Shown piece by piece: positions 7,219 to 15,914 of a stretch of DNA of 64,000 nucleotides. The notes below the pieces were generated by a model. The model saw nothing but the letters and a program-made list of their open reading frames with translations, did not search any database and was not told the DNA's origin. Every line of letters starts with the position of its first letter. Position 1 is the first letter of the stretch. The translations under genes were made by a program, and so were the position numbers. This stretch comes from Roseomonas sp. (GTDB lineage Bacteria; Pseudomonadota; Alphaproteobacteria; Acetobacterales; Acetobacteraceae): contig JADCFQ010000007.1 of NCBI GenBank assembly GCA_020249435.1, positions 62,001-126,000 on the forward strand, in the 5' to 3' direction.

Positions 7219-7984
7219 GCTTCCCATTCTTGATCTCCGCCAGATCAGCAAGGTCTATGAGCTGAATGACCAGCGCATCGAAGCCTTGCGCGATGCCAAT
7301 CTGCTTGTCGAAAAGGGCGAGTTTGTCTGCCTGATCGGCGCTTCGGGCTGTGGCAAATCCACCTTGCTCCGCATTGTCGCAGGGTTTGAACCCCCAAGCG
7401 CCGGTGAGGCGCTGATGTGGGATAAGCCCATTACTGGCCCCGCGCCGGATCGAGGCATGGTGTTTCAGGATTACGGGCTGTTTCCCTGGCTTTCCGTGCG
7501 GCAGAATATCGGCTTCGGCCCGGCATCGCGCGGCTTGCCGAAAGCGGAACTCCGCACGCTGGTAGATCGCTTCGTGGATATGGTGGGGCTTTCGCGTTTC
7601 GCCGATGCCTATCCGCATCAGCTCTCAGGCGGGATGAAGCAGCGCGTCGCGATTGCCCGTGTTCTAGCCAATGATGCCGAGATGGTGCTGATGGATGAGC
7701 CCTTCGGCGCACTCGATGCCATGACGCGGGAGCGCTTGCAGGATGAATTGCTGGATATCTGGCAGCGGACGAAACTCACCGTGCTATTCGTCACGCATTC
7801 GATTGAAGAAGCGATTTTCCTGGCTGATCGCGTGGTGGTGATGGAACCGGGGCCGGGGCGCATCGCGAGTGAACATCGCATCGAATTGCCAAGGCCGCGC
7901 GATGTATCCTCACCGGAATTCAATGCGGTGCGGCGTGATCTCTCGGCGCGGTTGCATAGCCATCATGGGAAGAAGGCAGCGTGA
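7211..7984 (+). CDS. ABC transporter ATP-binding protein (SsuB-like)
   Basis: A 257-residue importer ATPase. Walker A is GASGCGKST (about 42-50), the signature is LSGGMKQR (about 137-144), Walker B is MVLMDEPFGALD, and the switch His is in VTHSIEEA. It is the third component of the 5405-7984 transporter and overlaps the permease by eight bases. The final bases overlap the next start (GTGA). Confidence 0.9.
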   Translation: MPELPILDLRQISKVYELNDQRIEALRDANLLVEKGEFVCLIGASGCGKSTLLRIVAGFEPPSAGEALMWDKPITGPAPDRGMVFQDYGLFPWLSVRQNIGFGPASRGLPKAELRTLVDRFVDMVGLSRFADAYPHQLSGGMKQRVAIARVLANDAEMVLMDEPFGALDAMTRERLQDELLDIWQRTKLTVLFVTHSIEEAIFLADRVVVMEPGPGRIASEHRIELPRPRDVSSPEFNAVRRDLSARLHSHHGKKAA

Positions 7985-8865
7985 CCAACCCTGTTGAGCG
8001 GCTGCGCTATACCGCGCCTTCTGATCGCCCGCGCCATAGCCTGCCGGGTAGGCAGAAGCTGATCCTTTGGCCTGTGGTGAATATCGAGAATTGGCTGATC
8101 GAAAACCCGATGCCGCGCCAGGTGCTGGTGGCGCCGACTGCGGCGGTTCTCCAGCCCGATCTGCCGAATTGGGCCTGGCATGAATATGGGATGCGTGTGG
8201 GCTTTTGGCGTTTTCTGGAAATGTTTGAAAAGCACGGGATGCGCCCCACGCTTTCCATCAATGGCAGCGTGATTGGCGCCTATCCCCGCGTGGCCGCCGC
8301 AGCGCGCGATGCGGGGTGGGAATTCATGGGCCATGGCTGGGTGCAAATGCCCACGCACAAAATGCCCGATCAACGGGAAGCGATCAGCCGCACGGCCAAG
8401 ACCATCGCGGATTTTACGGGCCGCGCCTGCCATGGCTGGCTGGGGCCGGGCCTGACCGAAACACTGGAAACGCCTGATTTGCTCGCTGAGGCCGGCATCA
8501 CCTGGCTTGGTGATTTCGTGGTGGATGACCTGCCCGCACGTGTCGCGACCACGCATGGGGAGCTGCTGTCCCTGCCCTATTCGGTGGAACTCAATGACAT
8601 TCCCGTGGTGATGATCCAGCACCATGATGAGGCGGAATTGCCCCGCCGCGCGCGGCTGCACGCCAAGCGCCTGATTGCGGAGGCTGAGAGCGCTTCGGGC
8701 GTGAAGATCATGTGCATCGCAATCCACCCCTATATCTCCGCCGTGCCGCATCGGATTGACGCGCTGGCGGCGCTTTTTGCCGAATTGGCGGCTGATCCCC
8801 GCGTTATTGCCATGCAAGGAGATGATATTGCCGCCTGGTATCGCGGGAGTGGTGATGGGGCGTGA
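7981..8865 (+). CDS. Polysaccharide deacetylase-family (PuuE-like) hydrolase
   Basis: A 294-residue protein of the NodB/PuuE superfamily, which includes allantoinase and other amide hydrolases as well as chitin deacetylases. Seen in it: the opening IENWL of PuuE-type proteins, HEYGMRVGFWRFLEMFEKHGMRPT, EFMGHGWVQMPTH (about 112-124, metal-side His), LGPGLTETLETPDLLAEAG and a final IHPYISA (about 246-252). No signal peptide, so cytoplasmic, unlike cell-wall deacetylases. The GTG start overlaps the ATPase stop. In this operon it is most likely a ring-opening or deacylating amidohydrolase upstream of the allophanate step; substrate unknown. Confidence 0.75.
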   Translation: MTNPVERLRYTAPSDRPRHSLPGRQKLILWPVVNIENWLIENPMPRQVLVAPTAAVLQPDLPNWAWHEYGMRVGFWRFLEMFEKHGMRPTLSINGSVIGAYPRVAAAARDAGWEFMGHGWVQMPTHKMPDQREAISRTAKTIADFTGRACHGWLGPGLTETLETPDLLAEAGITWLGDFVVDDLPARVATTHGELLSLPYSVELNDIPVVMIQHHDEAELPRRARLHAKRLIAEAESASGVKIMCIAIHPYISAVPHRIDALAALFAELAADPRVIAMQGDDIAAWYRGSGDGA

Positions 8866-8875
8866 GGAGTGCGCC

Positions 8876-9649
8876 TCACGCCATGAAAAATCCCCGCACC
8901 AGGCCAAAAACGCCGGTCGCAAACAGGATGGTCAGCGCCACCTGGCGATAAAGTTGTTCATTGCCAATACCCTGAAAGGCGCGCCCGCCCACCCAGGCGC
9001 CCAGCACCATGACCGGCAGTAAAATCGCTGCCCGGATCAGCGCCGTCACGCCGGCAACGCCTGAGGCCATGACAATCGCAATCAGCAAGAATTGCGTGAG
9101 GAAATAATAGGTCACGATATTGGCGCGGTTCACCTGCGGTGGGTCATTGCCGGATAGCAGATAAAGCAGCACCGGCGGGCCACCGACACTGGTGGTCGCC
9201 ATCATGGCACCTGAAATGGCGCCGACCAGGATAGTAGCGGGCTGGCTTCTGCGCCCCTTGTAGCGCCAACCGCTCCACATGATCACCACAAAGAAAACGA
9301 TCACCGCGGAGACCGATGTGATGATCGCATTCTTGTCCACATTTGCAAGCAGCCAAACACCAAGCGGCATGGCAGCGCAGGCCGCGATGCTCATTGGCGT
9401 CAGCAGCTTCCAGTCGGCCTGATGGCGCACCTGGGGAAATAATTGGAAGGAGACGATCAATTCAATCGCCACTACCGTCACCACCATATCCGCCGATCCG
9501 AACAGCATGGCGAAGATCGGCGCCATGAGCATTGCCGAACCGAACCCTGCAAAGCCGCGCATCAGGCCGGCCAGGAAGGTCACGCCAAGCGCGGCCCAGA
9601 TATTGATCCCATCAAAAATCAACGCGAGATGGGCTGCGATGTCGGGCAC
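8876..9649 (-). CDS. TSUP family (TauE/SafE) membrane permease
   Basis: A 257-residue protein with about seven or eight hydrophobic segments and the two glycine-rich repeats of the sulfite/sulfoacetate exporter family (GFAGFGSAMLMAPIF near 33-47, and ISGAMMATTSVGGPPVLLY near 144-162). TSUP proteins move sulfite, sulfoacetate or other small organic anions. It lies on the minus strand directly after a Bug solute receptor (15 bp apart), so the two are probably co-transcribed. Confidence 0.82.
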   Translation of the reverse strand: MPDIAAHLALIFDGINIWAALGVTFLAGLMRGFAGFGSAMLMAPIFAMLFGSADMVVTVVAIELIVSFQLFPQVRHQADWKLLTPMSIAACAAMPLGVWLLANVDKNAIITSVSAVIVFFVVIMWSGWRYKGRRSQPATILVGAISGAMMATTSVGGPPVLLYLLSGNDPPQVNRANIVTYYFLTQFLLIAIVMASGVAGVTALIRAAILLPVMVLGAWVGGRAFQGIGNEQLYRQVALTILFATGVFGLVRGFFMA

Positions 9650-9664
9650 AGGATCAGGCTTGCA

Positions 9665-10633
9665 TCATTGCGGTTGGATGCCGATGCGCTTCGCGAGCGC
9701 GCCATACATCTCTCGCTCGCGGCGAACACGTTCGGCAAAAACACTCCCGCCTTCAAAGGCGGGCACAATGCCGGCCGGCGCCATGGCGCTGGCGACTTCA
9801 GGCATGGCGGTGACTTGCCTCAGCGCCTCAGTCAGCCGCGCCACCGCGGCGGGGGGCATGGAAGCGGGGGCGGCCACGCCATACCAGGGAATGGCGAGCG
9901 CGCGTTCCAGCCCGATCTCGGCCAGCGTCGGCACATTGGGCAGTGATGGATTTCGGTTCTCGCCAATCGTCGCAATGCCAATCAGCTTGCCATCATTCAC
10001 CGCCGGCACCGCAACCGAATCAAACAGTAATTGCACGCGCCCGGCCAGCGCATCGGTAAGGGATGGCGCGGAACCGCGATAGGGCACGTGTTCCAGCCTG
10101 ATGCCGGTGACATCGCCGAAAAGTTCTCCGGTCAATTGCGTGATGGTACCAGGCCCGGCGGAGCCGAAACGCAATTGCCCAGGATTGGCCTTGCCATAGG
10201 CGATCAGCCCGGCTGCGTCGCGGAAGGGCAGTGATGGATGGGACGCAATGACACTATAGCCGAGCGTGATGCGCGCGACGGGGATAAAGGCCGTTGCGGG
10301 ATCATAGGGCAATTGCGCCATGACATGCGGGCTGATGGTCAGCACCGCGGTTGGAAAAACCATCACCGTATGGCCATCCCGCGATTGCGCCACGGCCTGC
10401 GCGCCAATGCTGCCCCCTGCCCCGGCGCGATTTTCGATCACCACCGGCTGGCCAAGCAGGCGCGAAAGCGGTTCCAGCAATGGCCGCGCCGAAACATCCG
10501 AAGGCCCGCCCGGCGGATAGGGCACAAGCAAGGTCACCGGCCGCGTCGGCCAATCCGCCGCGCGGGTGATATGGGGCAGGCTGAACGCGGTTGCGGTCAA
10601 GGCGCCAAGCCCGCGCCGAGTAATGTTTTGCAT
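9665..10633 (-). CDS. Bug/TctC-like tricarboxylate receptor
   Basis: A 322-residue periplasmic receptor of the Bug (Bordetella uptake gene, TctC) family. The N-terminus MQNITRRGLGALTATAFSLP is a twin-arginine-like signal ending at HITRAA. Family signatures: PVTLLVPYPPGGPSD near 31-45, VIENRAGAGGSIG near 67-79, LRFGSAGPGTITQLTGELF, and PYRGSAPSLTDALAGRVQLLFDS. Bug proteins bind carboxylates (for example citrate-, glutarate- or terephthalate-like acids). No TctA/TctB permease is near. The next gene on the strand is a TSUP permease, an unusual possible partner. Confidence 0.88.
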   Translation of the reverse strand: MQNITRRGLGALTATAFSLPHITRAADWPTRPVTLLVPYPPGGPSDVSARPLLEPLSRLLGQPVVIENRAGAGGSIGAQAVAQSRDGHTVMVFPTAVLTISPHVMAQLPYDPATAFIPVARITLGYSVIASHPSLPFRDAAGLIAYGKANPGQLRFGSAGPGTITQLTGELFGDVTGIRLEHVPYRGSAPSLTDALAGRVQLLFDSVAVPAVNDGKLIGIATIGENRNPSLPNVPTLAEIGLERALAIPWYGVAAPASMPPAAVARLTEALRQVTAMPEVASAMAPAGIVPAFEGGSVFAERVRREREMYGALAKRIGIQPQ

Positions 10634-10936
10634 GTGTATGACGCCCCCTGGTGATTGTTTTTATTGGAGGGGGTAGGTTAGCCCAAGCAGAGGAAAACCC
10701 AAAGGTGGCGATGGGTTGCCGAAGCGTGGGGATGGCGCGCCCTGGTGGAGTGAGAAAGTATATAATATTCAATCTCTTAGAACTTACAAACTCTGCAAAA
10801 ACGCCGCCGGAGATCAATGGGTTACTTGGGCGTTTTACAAACTTTCGATGCGGGCTCCAGAGGGGCTGAACACGTGGCGACCCAACGAAGCGCCTATCGA
10901 TAGCAGCGCTCCGCCCCTCGACCCACCGCCGAAGGC
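10634..10936. other. Intergenic region with an AT-rich stretch
   Basis: About 300 bases between the start of the Bug receptor and the end of the HlyD gene. Around 10755-10800 it is clearly AT-rich (tatataatattcaa), unlike the rest of the window. AAAACGCC (10798-10805) can pair with GGCGTTTT (10829-10836) across a 23-base loop. Short open frames cross the region but none has coding character. It probably holds the promoter of the minus-strand Bug gene and read-through space after the HlyD gene. No RNA gene or repeat is seen. Confidence 0.5.
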
Positions 10937-12130
10937 TTACCGAATTCCACTGACACGGCTGCCATCACGCAACCTGCTTGGCGGAAACAGGATAACGGTC
11001 TCACCAATCCCAAGACCCCCTGAAACAATGGCGCTGCGGGCGGAACGGCGCACGATTTCAATCTGGCGCTCACGCGCGATGCCGTCCTGTACGACAAATA
11101 CCGCCCAGCCAGGAGCGCGCCGGAAAAGCGCGCTCACCGGGACCAGCAGCGCATCCTCAACCACTTCAACCGTGATCCGCGCATCCACGCGAAAGCCATC
11201 GCCAAGCGCAGCCCAACGCTCATAGGGGCTGGTCAGGTCAATCACGACCCAAACCCGTTGTTCTTCAACACCAAGCGCCGATACCTTGGTAAAGGCGCCA
11301 GGTTCCACCAACCGAACACGCCCTTGCAGCGGCGCCGGCCCACCCCATCGGTCGATCATCACCTGCGCCCCAGGCGTGATGCGCACGGCTTCCGAAGTAA
11401 GGACATCAACCACAACCTCAATCTCCGCCGGGTCACCAAGTTCCAGCAGTGGAGTGCCCGAGGCGACAATAGCCTCGCTTTCCTGCAACACGCGCAGCAC
11501 GCGCCCTGACACCGGCGCACGCACCGCGCGCCGCTCGGGGCCGTTTTCCGAGGCATGATTGGCCGTCAGCAGCGCGCGCGCCTGATCCAATTCATGCTCG
11601 GCGGCATGCCGCCGCCGCTCGGCTGCCAGCATATCGCGCGCGGCGGTGCGTTCGGCGAGTTCGGCGCGTTCCAATTGCTGCAATGGTGCCGCGCCGCGGG
11701 CGTGCAGCGCGCGTATCCGCGCCGCATCAGCTTCGGTCTGAACCTGTTGGGCTGCAGCGCGTTCCACCATAATGCCGGCCTGTTGCAACATGGCCTCTGC
11801 CGCGCCGATGCGTTCTTCAATCTCGCGCCGCGCGCGCGGGCTCAACAGGGCGGATGGCGCCGCCAGGATTTCCGCCACCAGATCGCCACGCGCCACCGCA
11901 TCGCCGGCACGTACACCAAGCCGCAGCACGCGACCGGCGAGCGGCGCCGATACGACATAGCGATCGCGCAGACGGGTGCGGCCATCTTCTTCCACCACAG
12001 CTTCGAAGCGGCCGCGGCTGACCTGTTCCGTTTCCACACGAATTGGTTTCGGACGGAAGGCAAAAAAGGCGCTGGCCAATGCCGCGATGACGACCACAGC
12101 AACCAAAGCCCAACGCGCATAGCGGCCCAT
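10937..12130 (-). CDS. HlyD-family periplasmic adaptor (membrane fusion protein)
   Basis: A 397-residue adaptor. One N-terminal membrane anchor (about 7-26, WALVAVVVIAALASAFFAF) is followed by a beta-barrel/lipoyl half (VSAPLAGRVLRLGVRAGDAV), an alpha-helical coiled-coil hairpin (about 95-200, rich in Ala, Arg and Glu), and the second lipoyl half (RAPVSGRVLRVLQESEAIVASG). It joins an inner-membrane exporter to the outer membrane. Gene order on the minus strand is ATPase, permease, adaptor, with a three-base gap to the permease. Together they form a MacAB/DevBCA-like exporter; cargo unknown. Confidence 0.82.
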   Translation of the reverse strand: MGRYARWALVAVVVIAALASAFFAFRPKPIRVETEQVSRGRFEAVVEEDGRTRLRDRYVVSAPLAGRVLRLGVRAGDAVARGDLVAEILAAPSALLSPRARREIEERIGAAEAMLQQAGIMVERAAAQQVQTEADAARIRALHARGAAPLQQLERAELAERTAARDMLAAERRRHAAEHELDQARALLTANHASENGPERRAVRAPVSGRVLRVLQESEAIVASGTPLLELGDPAEIEVVVDVLTSEAVRITPGAQVMIDRWGGPAPLQGRVRLVEPGAFTKVSALGVEEQRVWVVIDLTSPYERWAALGDGFRVDARITVEVVEDALLVPVSALFRRAPGWAVFVVQDGIARERQIEIVRRSARSAIVSGGLGIGETVILFPPSRLRDGSRVSGIR

Positions 12131-12133
12131 CGC

Positions 12134-14494
12134 TCAATCCCTCGCCTTCAGGGCTGCCACCAAGTCGAGCCGGTCAATCCGCCGCCGTACCAGCACCGCG
12201 CTGGCAAAGGCCGCGCCCAGAACAACAAGCGCCGCCGCCGCGAAGGTGCCACTGCTGATCACGGCAGGCACATCGAAGCTTTCATTATCCCGCGCGCCCA
12301 GGATCAGCCCAAGAAGCCATTGCGCGAGAAAAAGTCCGATTGGCACAGCAAGGAAAACTGCAACGGCGAGTTCCGCGAGCAGAATGCGCGCCACTTCCTG
12401 CCGTGTGAAGCCAAGGACCCGCAGGCTCGCCATTTCCCAGCCCCTTTCCTGCAGCGCCACGCGCGCGCTGTTGTAGACAACGCCAACCGCGATGATGATG
12501 CCAAAGCCCGTCAGCGTCACGGCACTGGTCAGCACAAGACCGGCAATCACCTCATCAAAGGCGCGCAGCCAAACGGCCTTTACATTGGTCGCCGCAACGC
12601 GCGGGCGCTCCGCCAGAAGTTGCCAAAGCGCCCCAGCCTCCAGCGGATCAATCCGGAGCGCAATATGCGAAACCAGATCATCCTCCCGCATCAGCCGGTT
12701 CAGCGCGCCGATGTCGATCAGTGCCGTGAAGCCAATGACATCTTCCACCAGGGCGGCGACCCGCAGGTCATGCACATGCCGCGCGCCTTCCAGCATTTCC
12801 ACCTGCACAACATCTCCCTCACGCACGCCAAGAGTCTCGGCGAGCCGCCGGCTAAGCGCGAGTCCATCCTGCGGAATCGGCACTGGGCGGAAATCGGCAT
12901 CGCGCGGAACACGCAGCTCGGCGCTTGAAGGTAGGCCGGTCAAGGCCATAAGGCGGCTTTGCTGCGCGGCCCGCAGGCGCACTGGCACAATGCGTTGACC
13001 CTCCGCGGCCAATACGCCGGGCAGCCGCGCCAATTCGCGCACAGCGCGGGCGTTGCGCGGGTCTGTCAGCGCCACAAAAGCGTCACCACGTTCGATACGG
13101 TCGAATTGCAAATCGACCATGCTGTCCATCGCATCCCACCAGAACAGGCCAAGCACCACCATAGGCAGGGCCATCGCAATGCCGAAGACAGTGAAAATTG
13201 TACGAAGCGGGCGGCCAAGCAGACCGCGCAGCGGTATCTTTGTTACGGCGCCAAGGCGGCTTCCCAAAAGGCCAAGCGAATGCGCGCCGAAAGCGATTGG
13301 GCGCGCAGGGCGCAGCGCTTCGGCAGTTGGCAGCCGCAGGATCCGCCGCAGCGCCGCATAGACACCAAGCAAGGCGACAGCAAAGCTTGTTGCAGCCGCC
13401 AGCAAGGGCAGCCAGACCGGGAGCAAATAGGGCATTTCCGGGAAGCGGAAAAAGGGCCGGTAATTATTCAGCATGCCCGCCCCCATCCAGGCGCCGGCAG
13501 CAACGCCAAGCAGGGAACCCAGCAGGCAGATCACGGCCACAAATTTCGCGTAATGCGCCGCAATCGGCAAGGCAGGGAAGCCCAGCGCTTTCAGTGCGGC
13601 GATTTGCTCGCGCTGCGCTTCGACCATGCGGCCCAGCACGATATGCAGCAGAAAGGCGGCGATGCCGAAAAACACCAAGGGCACCGTCACGGCCAGGATG
13701 CGCTGTTCGGCCAATTCATCTTCCAGGAAGCGATGAGAGGGCTGGTCGCGTCGCCCATAGGCACCGCGCCCGCCCCAGGGCAGCAAGAGCCTATCCAATT
13801 CCGCGATCACCACCGCTTCGGATGCGCCAGGCGCCAGCGTCAGTGATACTTCATTGAAGGCGCCTTGCATGTCGAAGGCGCGGGCCACACCTTCCTCATT
13901 CGCCCAGAGTACGACGAAGCCGCGATCATCAGGCAGCGGGCTGCCCTGGCGCGACGTGAAAACAAATTCCGGCGAATGCGCGATGCCAACAATGCGGAAG
14001 GCTTCGCGGCGGCCATTCAGGATCAGTGCGATCCCATCACCCGGACGTACCCCCCAAGCCTCGGCAAAGGCAGCGTGCATCACTGCCTCATTCTGGCGCG
14101 TCGGCTCCGGCAGATGGCCCGCCAGCAAGCGCAAGCGATTGAGCGCCGGCTGATCACCACTGCCCGGCAGCGACAGGATGCGGCCTGCGACCGGTACCTC
14201 CGCGCCAGGCCAATCCACCCGGACATCGCCGTTGACGCGCCCTTCGACTGTGGCGACGCCGGGAAGCTCCGCAATGCGGGCAAGCAGCGGGCGCGGCGAC
14301 CGCTTCACCTCGGCAGTGATTTCCGCAAAATGGCTTTCTGCATAAAATGTCTGCTGCGCCCCACGAAGGGCGAGGAAGCTGCTAACCGACATCACCAGCA
14401 CGGCAACGCCCGCACCGACCAACATGGCAATCGTCATCACTTGCCCGCGCAACGACCATAAATCACGGAGCAATTTGCGGTCCAGCATCCTCAC
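12134..14494 (-). CDS. ABC exporter permease with two FtsX domains
   Basis: A 786-residue permease. An N-terminal anchor (about 17-44) is followed by a large periplasmic region, then clusters of hydrophobic segments near 268-290, 314-345, 365-390, 430-455 and a C-terminal group (about 660-770, [34 protein letters not shown]). The RxWEMAxLRxLGF pattern is the FtsX/LolCE/YbbP signature and appears in altered form in the first half ([16 protein letters not shown]), which indicates a duplicated FtsX domain. Family role: ATP-driven export or extraction of lipids or hydrophobic compounds. It overlaps the ATPase gene by four bases. Confidence 0.83.
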   Translation of the reverse strand: MRMLDRKLLRDLWSLRGQVMTIAMLVGAGVAVLVMSVSSFLALRGAQQTFYAESHFAEITAEVKRSPRPLLARIAELPGVATVEGRVNGDVRVDWPGAEVPVAGRILSLPGSGDQPALNRLRLLAGHLPEPTRQNEAVMHAAFAEAWGVRPGDGIALILNGRREAFRIVGIAHSPEFVFTSRQGSPLPDDRGFVVLWANEEGVARAFDMQGAFNEVSLTLAPGASEAVVIAELDRLLLPWGGRGAYGRRDQPSHRFLEDELAEQRILAVTVPLVFFGIAAFLLHIVLGRMVEAQREQIAALKALGFPALPIAAHYAKFVAVICLLGSLLGVAAGAWMGAGMLNNYRPFFRFPEMPYLLPVWLPLLAAATSFAVALLGVYAALRRILRLPTAEALRPARPIAFGAHSLGLLGSRLGAVTKIPLRGLLGRPLRTIFTVFGIAMALPMVVLGLFWWDAMDSMVDLQFDRIERGDAFVALTDPRNARAVRELARLPGVLAAEGQRIVPVRLRAAQQSRLMALTGLPSSAELRVPRDADFRPVPIPQDGLALSRRLAETLGVREGDVVQVEMLEGARHVHDLRVAALVEDVIGFTALIDIGALNRLMREDDLVSHIALRIDPLEAGALWQLLAERPRVAATNVKAVWLRAFDEVIAGLVLTSAVTLTGFGIIIAVGVVYNSARVALQERGWEMASLRVLGFTRQEVARILLAELAVAVFLAVPIGLFLAQWLLGLILGARDNESFDVPAVISSGTFAAAALVVLGAAFASAVLVRRRIDRLDLVAALKARD

Positions 14495-15264
14495 CAGACC
14501 AAATCCTCAGGCGCAAGGCGGCGCGGGTTGCGTTCAATCGAAACGATGCGCCCGCCCCCCATGCGCAATACCCTGTCCGCCATGCCAGCGATTGCAGCGT
14601 TATGCGTGATGATGATGGTTGTCGCGCCAACCTCTCGGTTCGCGCGCGCAATGGCGGAAAGCACGAGCTTGCCTGTTTCGACATCAAGCGCGCCGGTGGG
14701 TTCATCGCAAAGCAAGGCATCCGGCCGCTTGACGATGGCGCGTGCCACCGCAACGCGCTGTTGCTCACCGCCGGAAAGCTGAGCCGGGAAATGATCCAGC
14801 CGATGCGACAAGCCAACCAATGCAAGCGCTTCTTCGGGCGGCATTGGGTTGCTTGCGATTTCTGCAACCAATGCCACATTCTCCCGCGCGGTGAGGCTTG
14901 GGATCAGATTGTAGAACTGAAAGACAAAGCCGACATGATCGCGCCGATAGGCTGTAAGGGCTGCCTCATCCGCGCCGGTCAATTCATGGTCTCGCCAGGC
15001 CGCGCGACCCGCGCTCGGTACATCAAGCCCGCCCAGGATATTCAATAGGGTGGATTTTCCCGAACCGGATGGCCCCAGAAGCACCACGAATTCACCTTGC
15101 AGGATTTCAAGATCAAGGTCGCGCAGCGCATAAACAGTGGCATCGCCGCTGCCATAACTTTTGGTAAGACCACGCGCGACGAAGACCGGGGGGGCGCCGG
15201 TGCTGCGGGAGGCGCCAGCCAGGGGCGCTGCATTGGCTGCCATGATCATGGGCTTGAGGCACAT
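14491..15264 (-). CDS. ABC exporter ATPase (LolD/MacB-type)
   Basis: A 257-residue ATPase partner of the 12134 permease. Walker [10 protein letters not shown] lies near residues 63-71, the signature LSGGEQQR near 165-172, Walker [12 protein letters not shown] near 187-197, and ITHN ends the core. The LolD/MacB type is indicated by [22 protein letters not shown]. Start is uncertain: ATGs at 15264, 15249 and 15243 are all in frame and none has a clear Shine-Dalgarno. It diverges from hsp20, and an FNR-type box lies in the shared gap. Confidence 0.88.
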   Translation of the reverse strand: MCLKPMIMAANAAPLAGASRSTGAPPVFVARGLTKSYGSGDATVYALRDLDLEILQGEFVVLLGPSGSGKSTLLNILGGLDVPSAGRAAWRDHELTGADEAALTAYRRDHVGFVFQFYNLIPSLTARENVALVAEIASNPMPPEEALALVGLSHRLDHFPAQLSGGEQQRVAVARAIVKRPDALLCDEPTGALDVETGKLVLSAIARANREVGATTIIITHNAAIAGMADRVLRMGGGRIVSIERNPRRLAPEDLVW

Positions 15265-15290
15265 TATTCTATCGGTACCGGCATTGCCAA

Positions 15291-15331
15291 TTGACTTAGG
15301 TCAAGACGCAGAAAGCCATTTTGGCATTTAA
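15291..15331 (+). promoter_or_regulatory. FNR/Dnr-type box and -10 upstream of hsp20-ppsA
   Basis: TTGACTTAGGTCAA at 15291-15304 is a perfect 5-4-5 inverted repeat (TTGAC-N4-GTCAA), the consensus for FNR/Dnr/NnrR-type CRP-family activators. A CATTTAA stretch at 15325-15331 is a plausible -10. A start near 15339 would put the box centre at about -41.5, the class II activator geometry, and no good -35 is present. It lies 26 bases in front of the divergent ATPase start as well. Confidence 0.7.
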
Positions 15332-15406
15332 GGGGGCCGGGCGGCATTTCCTGCGCCCGCGCGCACAGGCGTTGTGCAATGCGAAACAAAGGAAGGAATG
15401 CTTAGC

Positions 15407-15901
15407 ATGAGCGAAAATCAAAGCATGCAAAAACCAGAACAGCAGGCAGTCACTGCGCGACCAGAAAGCCTATGGCAGCCCTTCGCCACCTTGCGGGGAG
15501 AGGTTGATCGGCTGTTTGACAATTTCTGGGGTGGCGCCGGTGGCGCGTTGCGCCGCGCCCTGCCTGATGTCCCGGCCATGGATCTTGTGGAAGCCGAAAA
15601 GGAATTCCGCATCAAGGCCGAATTGCCAGGCATGGACGCCAAGGATGTGGAATTGGCGCTTTCGGAAGACATGCTGACCATCAAGGGTGAGAAGAAGGAT
15701 GAACGAGAGGAGAAGGCTGAGAATTATCACCTCTCGGAACGTCGCTTCGGTAGTTTCAGCCGTTCCTTCCAGCTTCCGCGCGGCGTGGATCGGGACAAGA
15801 TTGAAGCAAGCTTCGAAAAAGGCGTGCTGACCGTGACACTGCCCAAAACGGCGGAAGCCACAGTGGCGCAACGCAAGATAGACATCAGCCAGAAAAGCTG
15901 A
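15407..15901 (+). CDS. Hsp20-family small heat-shock protein
   Basis: A 164-residue alpha-crystallin chaperone that holds unfolding proteins. The alpha-crystallin domain covers about residues 55-155 with KEFRIKAELPGMDAKDV, DMLTIKGEKK, RRFGSFSRSFQLP and the GVLTVTLPK end motif. I place the start at ATG 15407 (MSENQ); AAGGA repeats at 15389-15397 serve as Shine-Dalgarno. ATG 15398 and GTG 15374 are in-frame alternatives. The ppsA gene starts 13 bases after its stop, so the pair is co-transcribed from the FNR-type promoter. Confidence 0.9.
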   Translation: MSENQSMQKPEQQAVTARPESLWQPFATLRGEVDRLFDNFWGGAGGALRRALPDVPAMDLVEAEKEFRIKAELPGMDAKDVELALSEDMLTIKGEKKDEREEKAENYHLSERRFGSFSRSFQLPRGVDRDKIEASFEKGVLTVTLPKTAEATVAQRKIDISQKS

Positions 15902-15914
15902 TGGGCAAACGCGG

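Noticed and set aside
10716-11225. A 169-residue plus-strand ORF over the AT-rich gap
   Set aside because: Its second half is antisense to the HlyD gene and its first half has no coding signal.
11555-12928. A 457-residue plus-strand ORF
   Set aside because: It runs antisense to the HlyD adaptor and the FtsX permease and has unusual His and Arg content with no recognisable domain.
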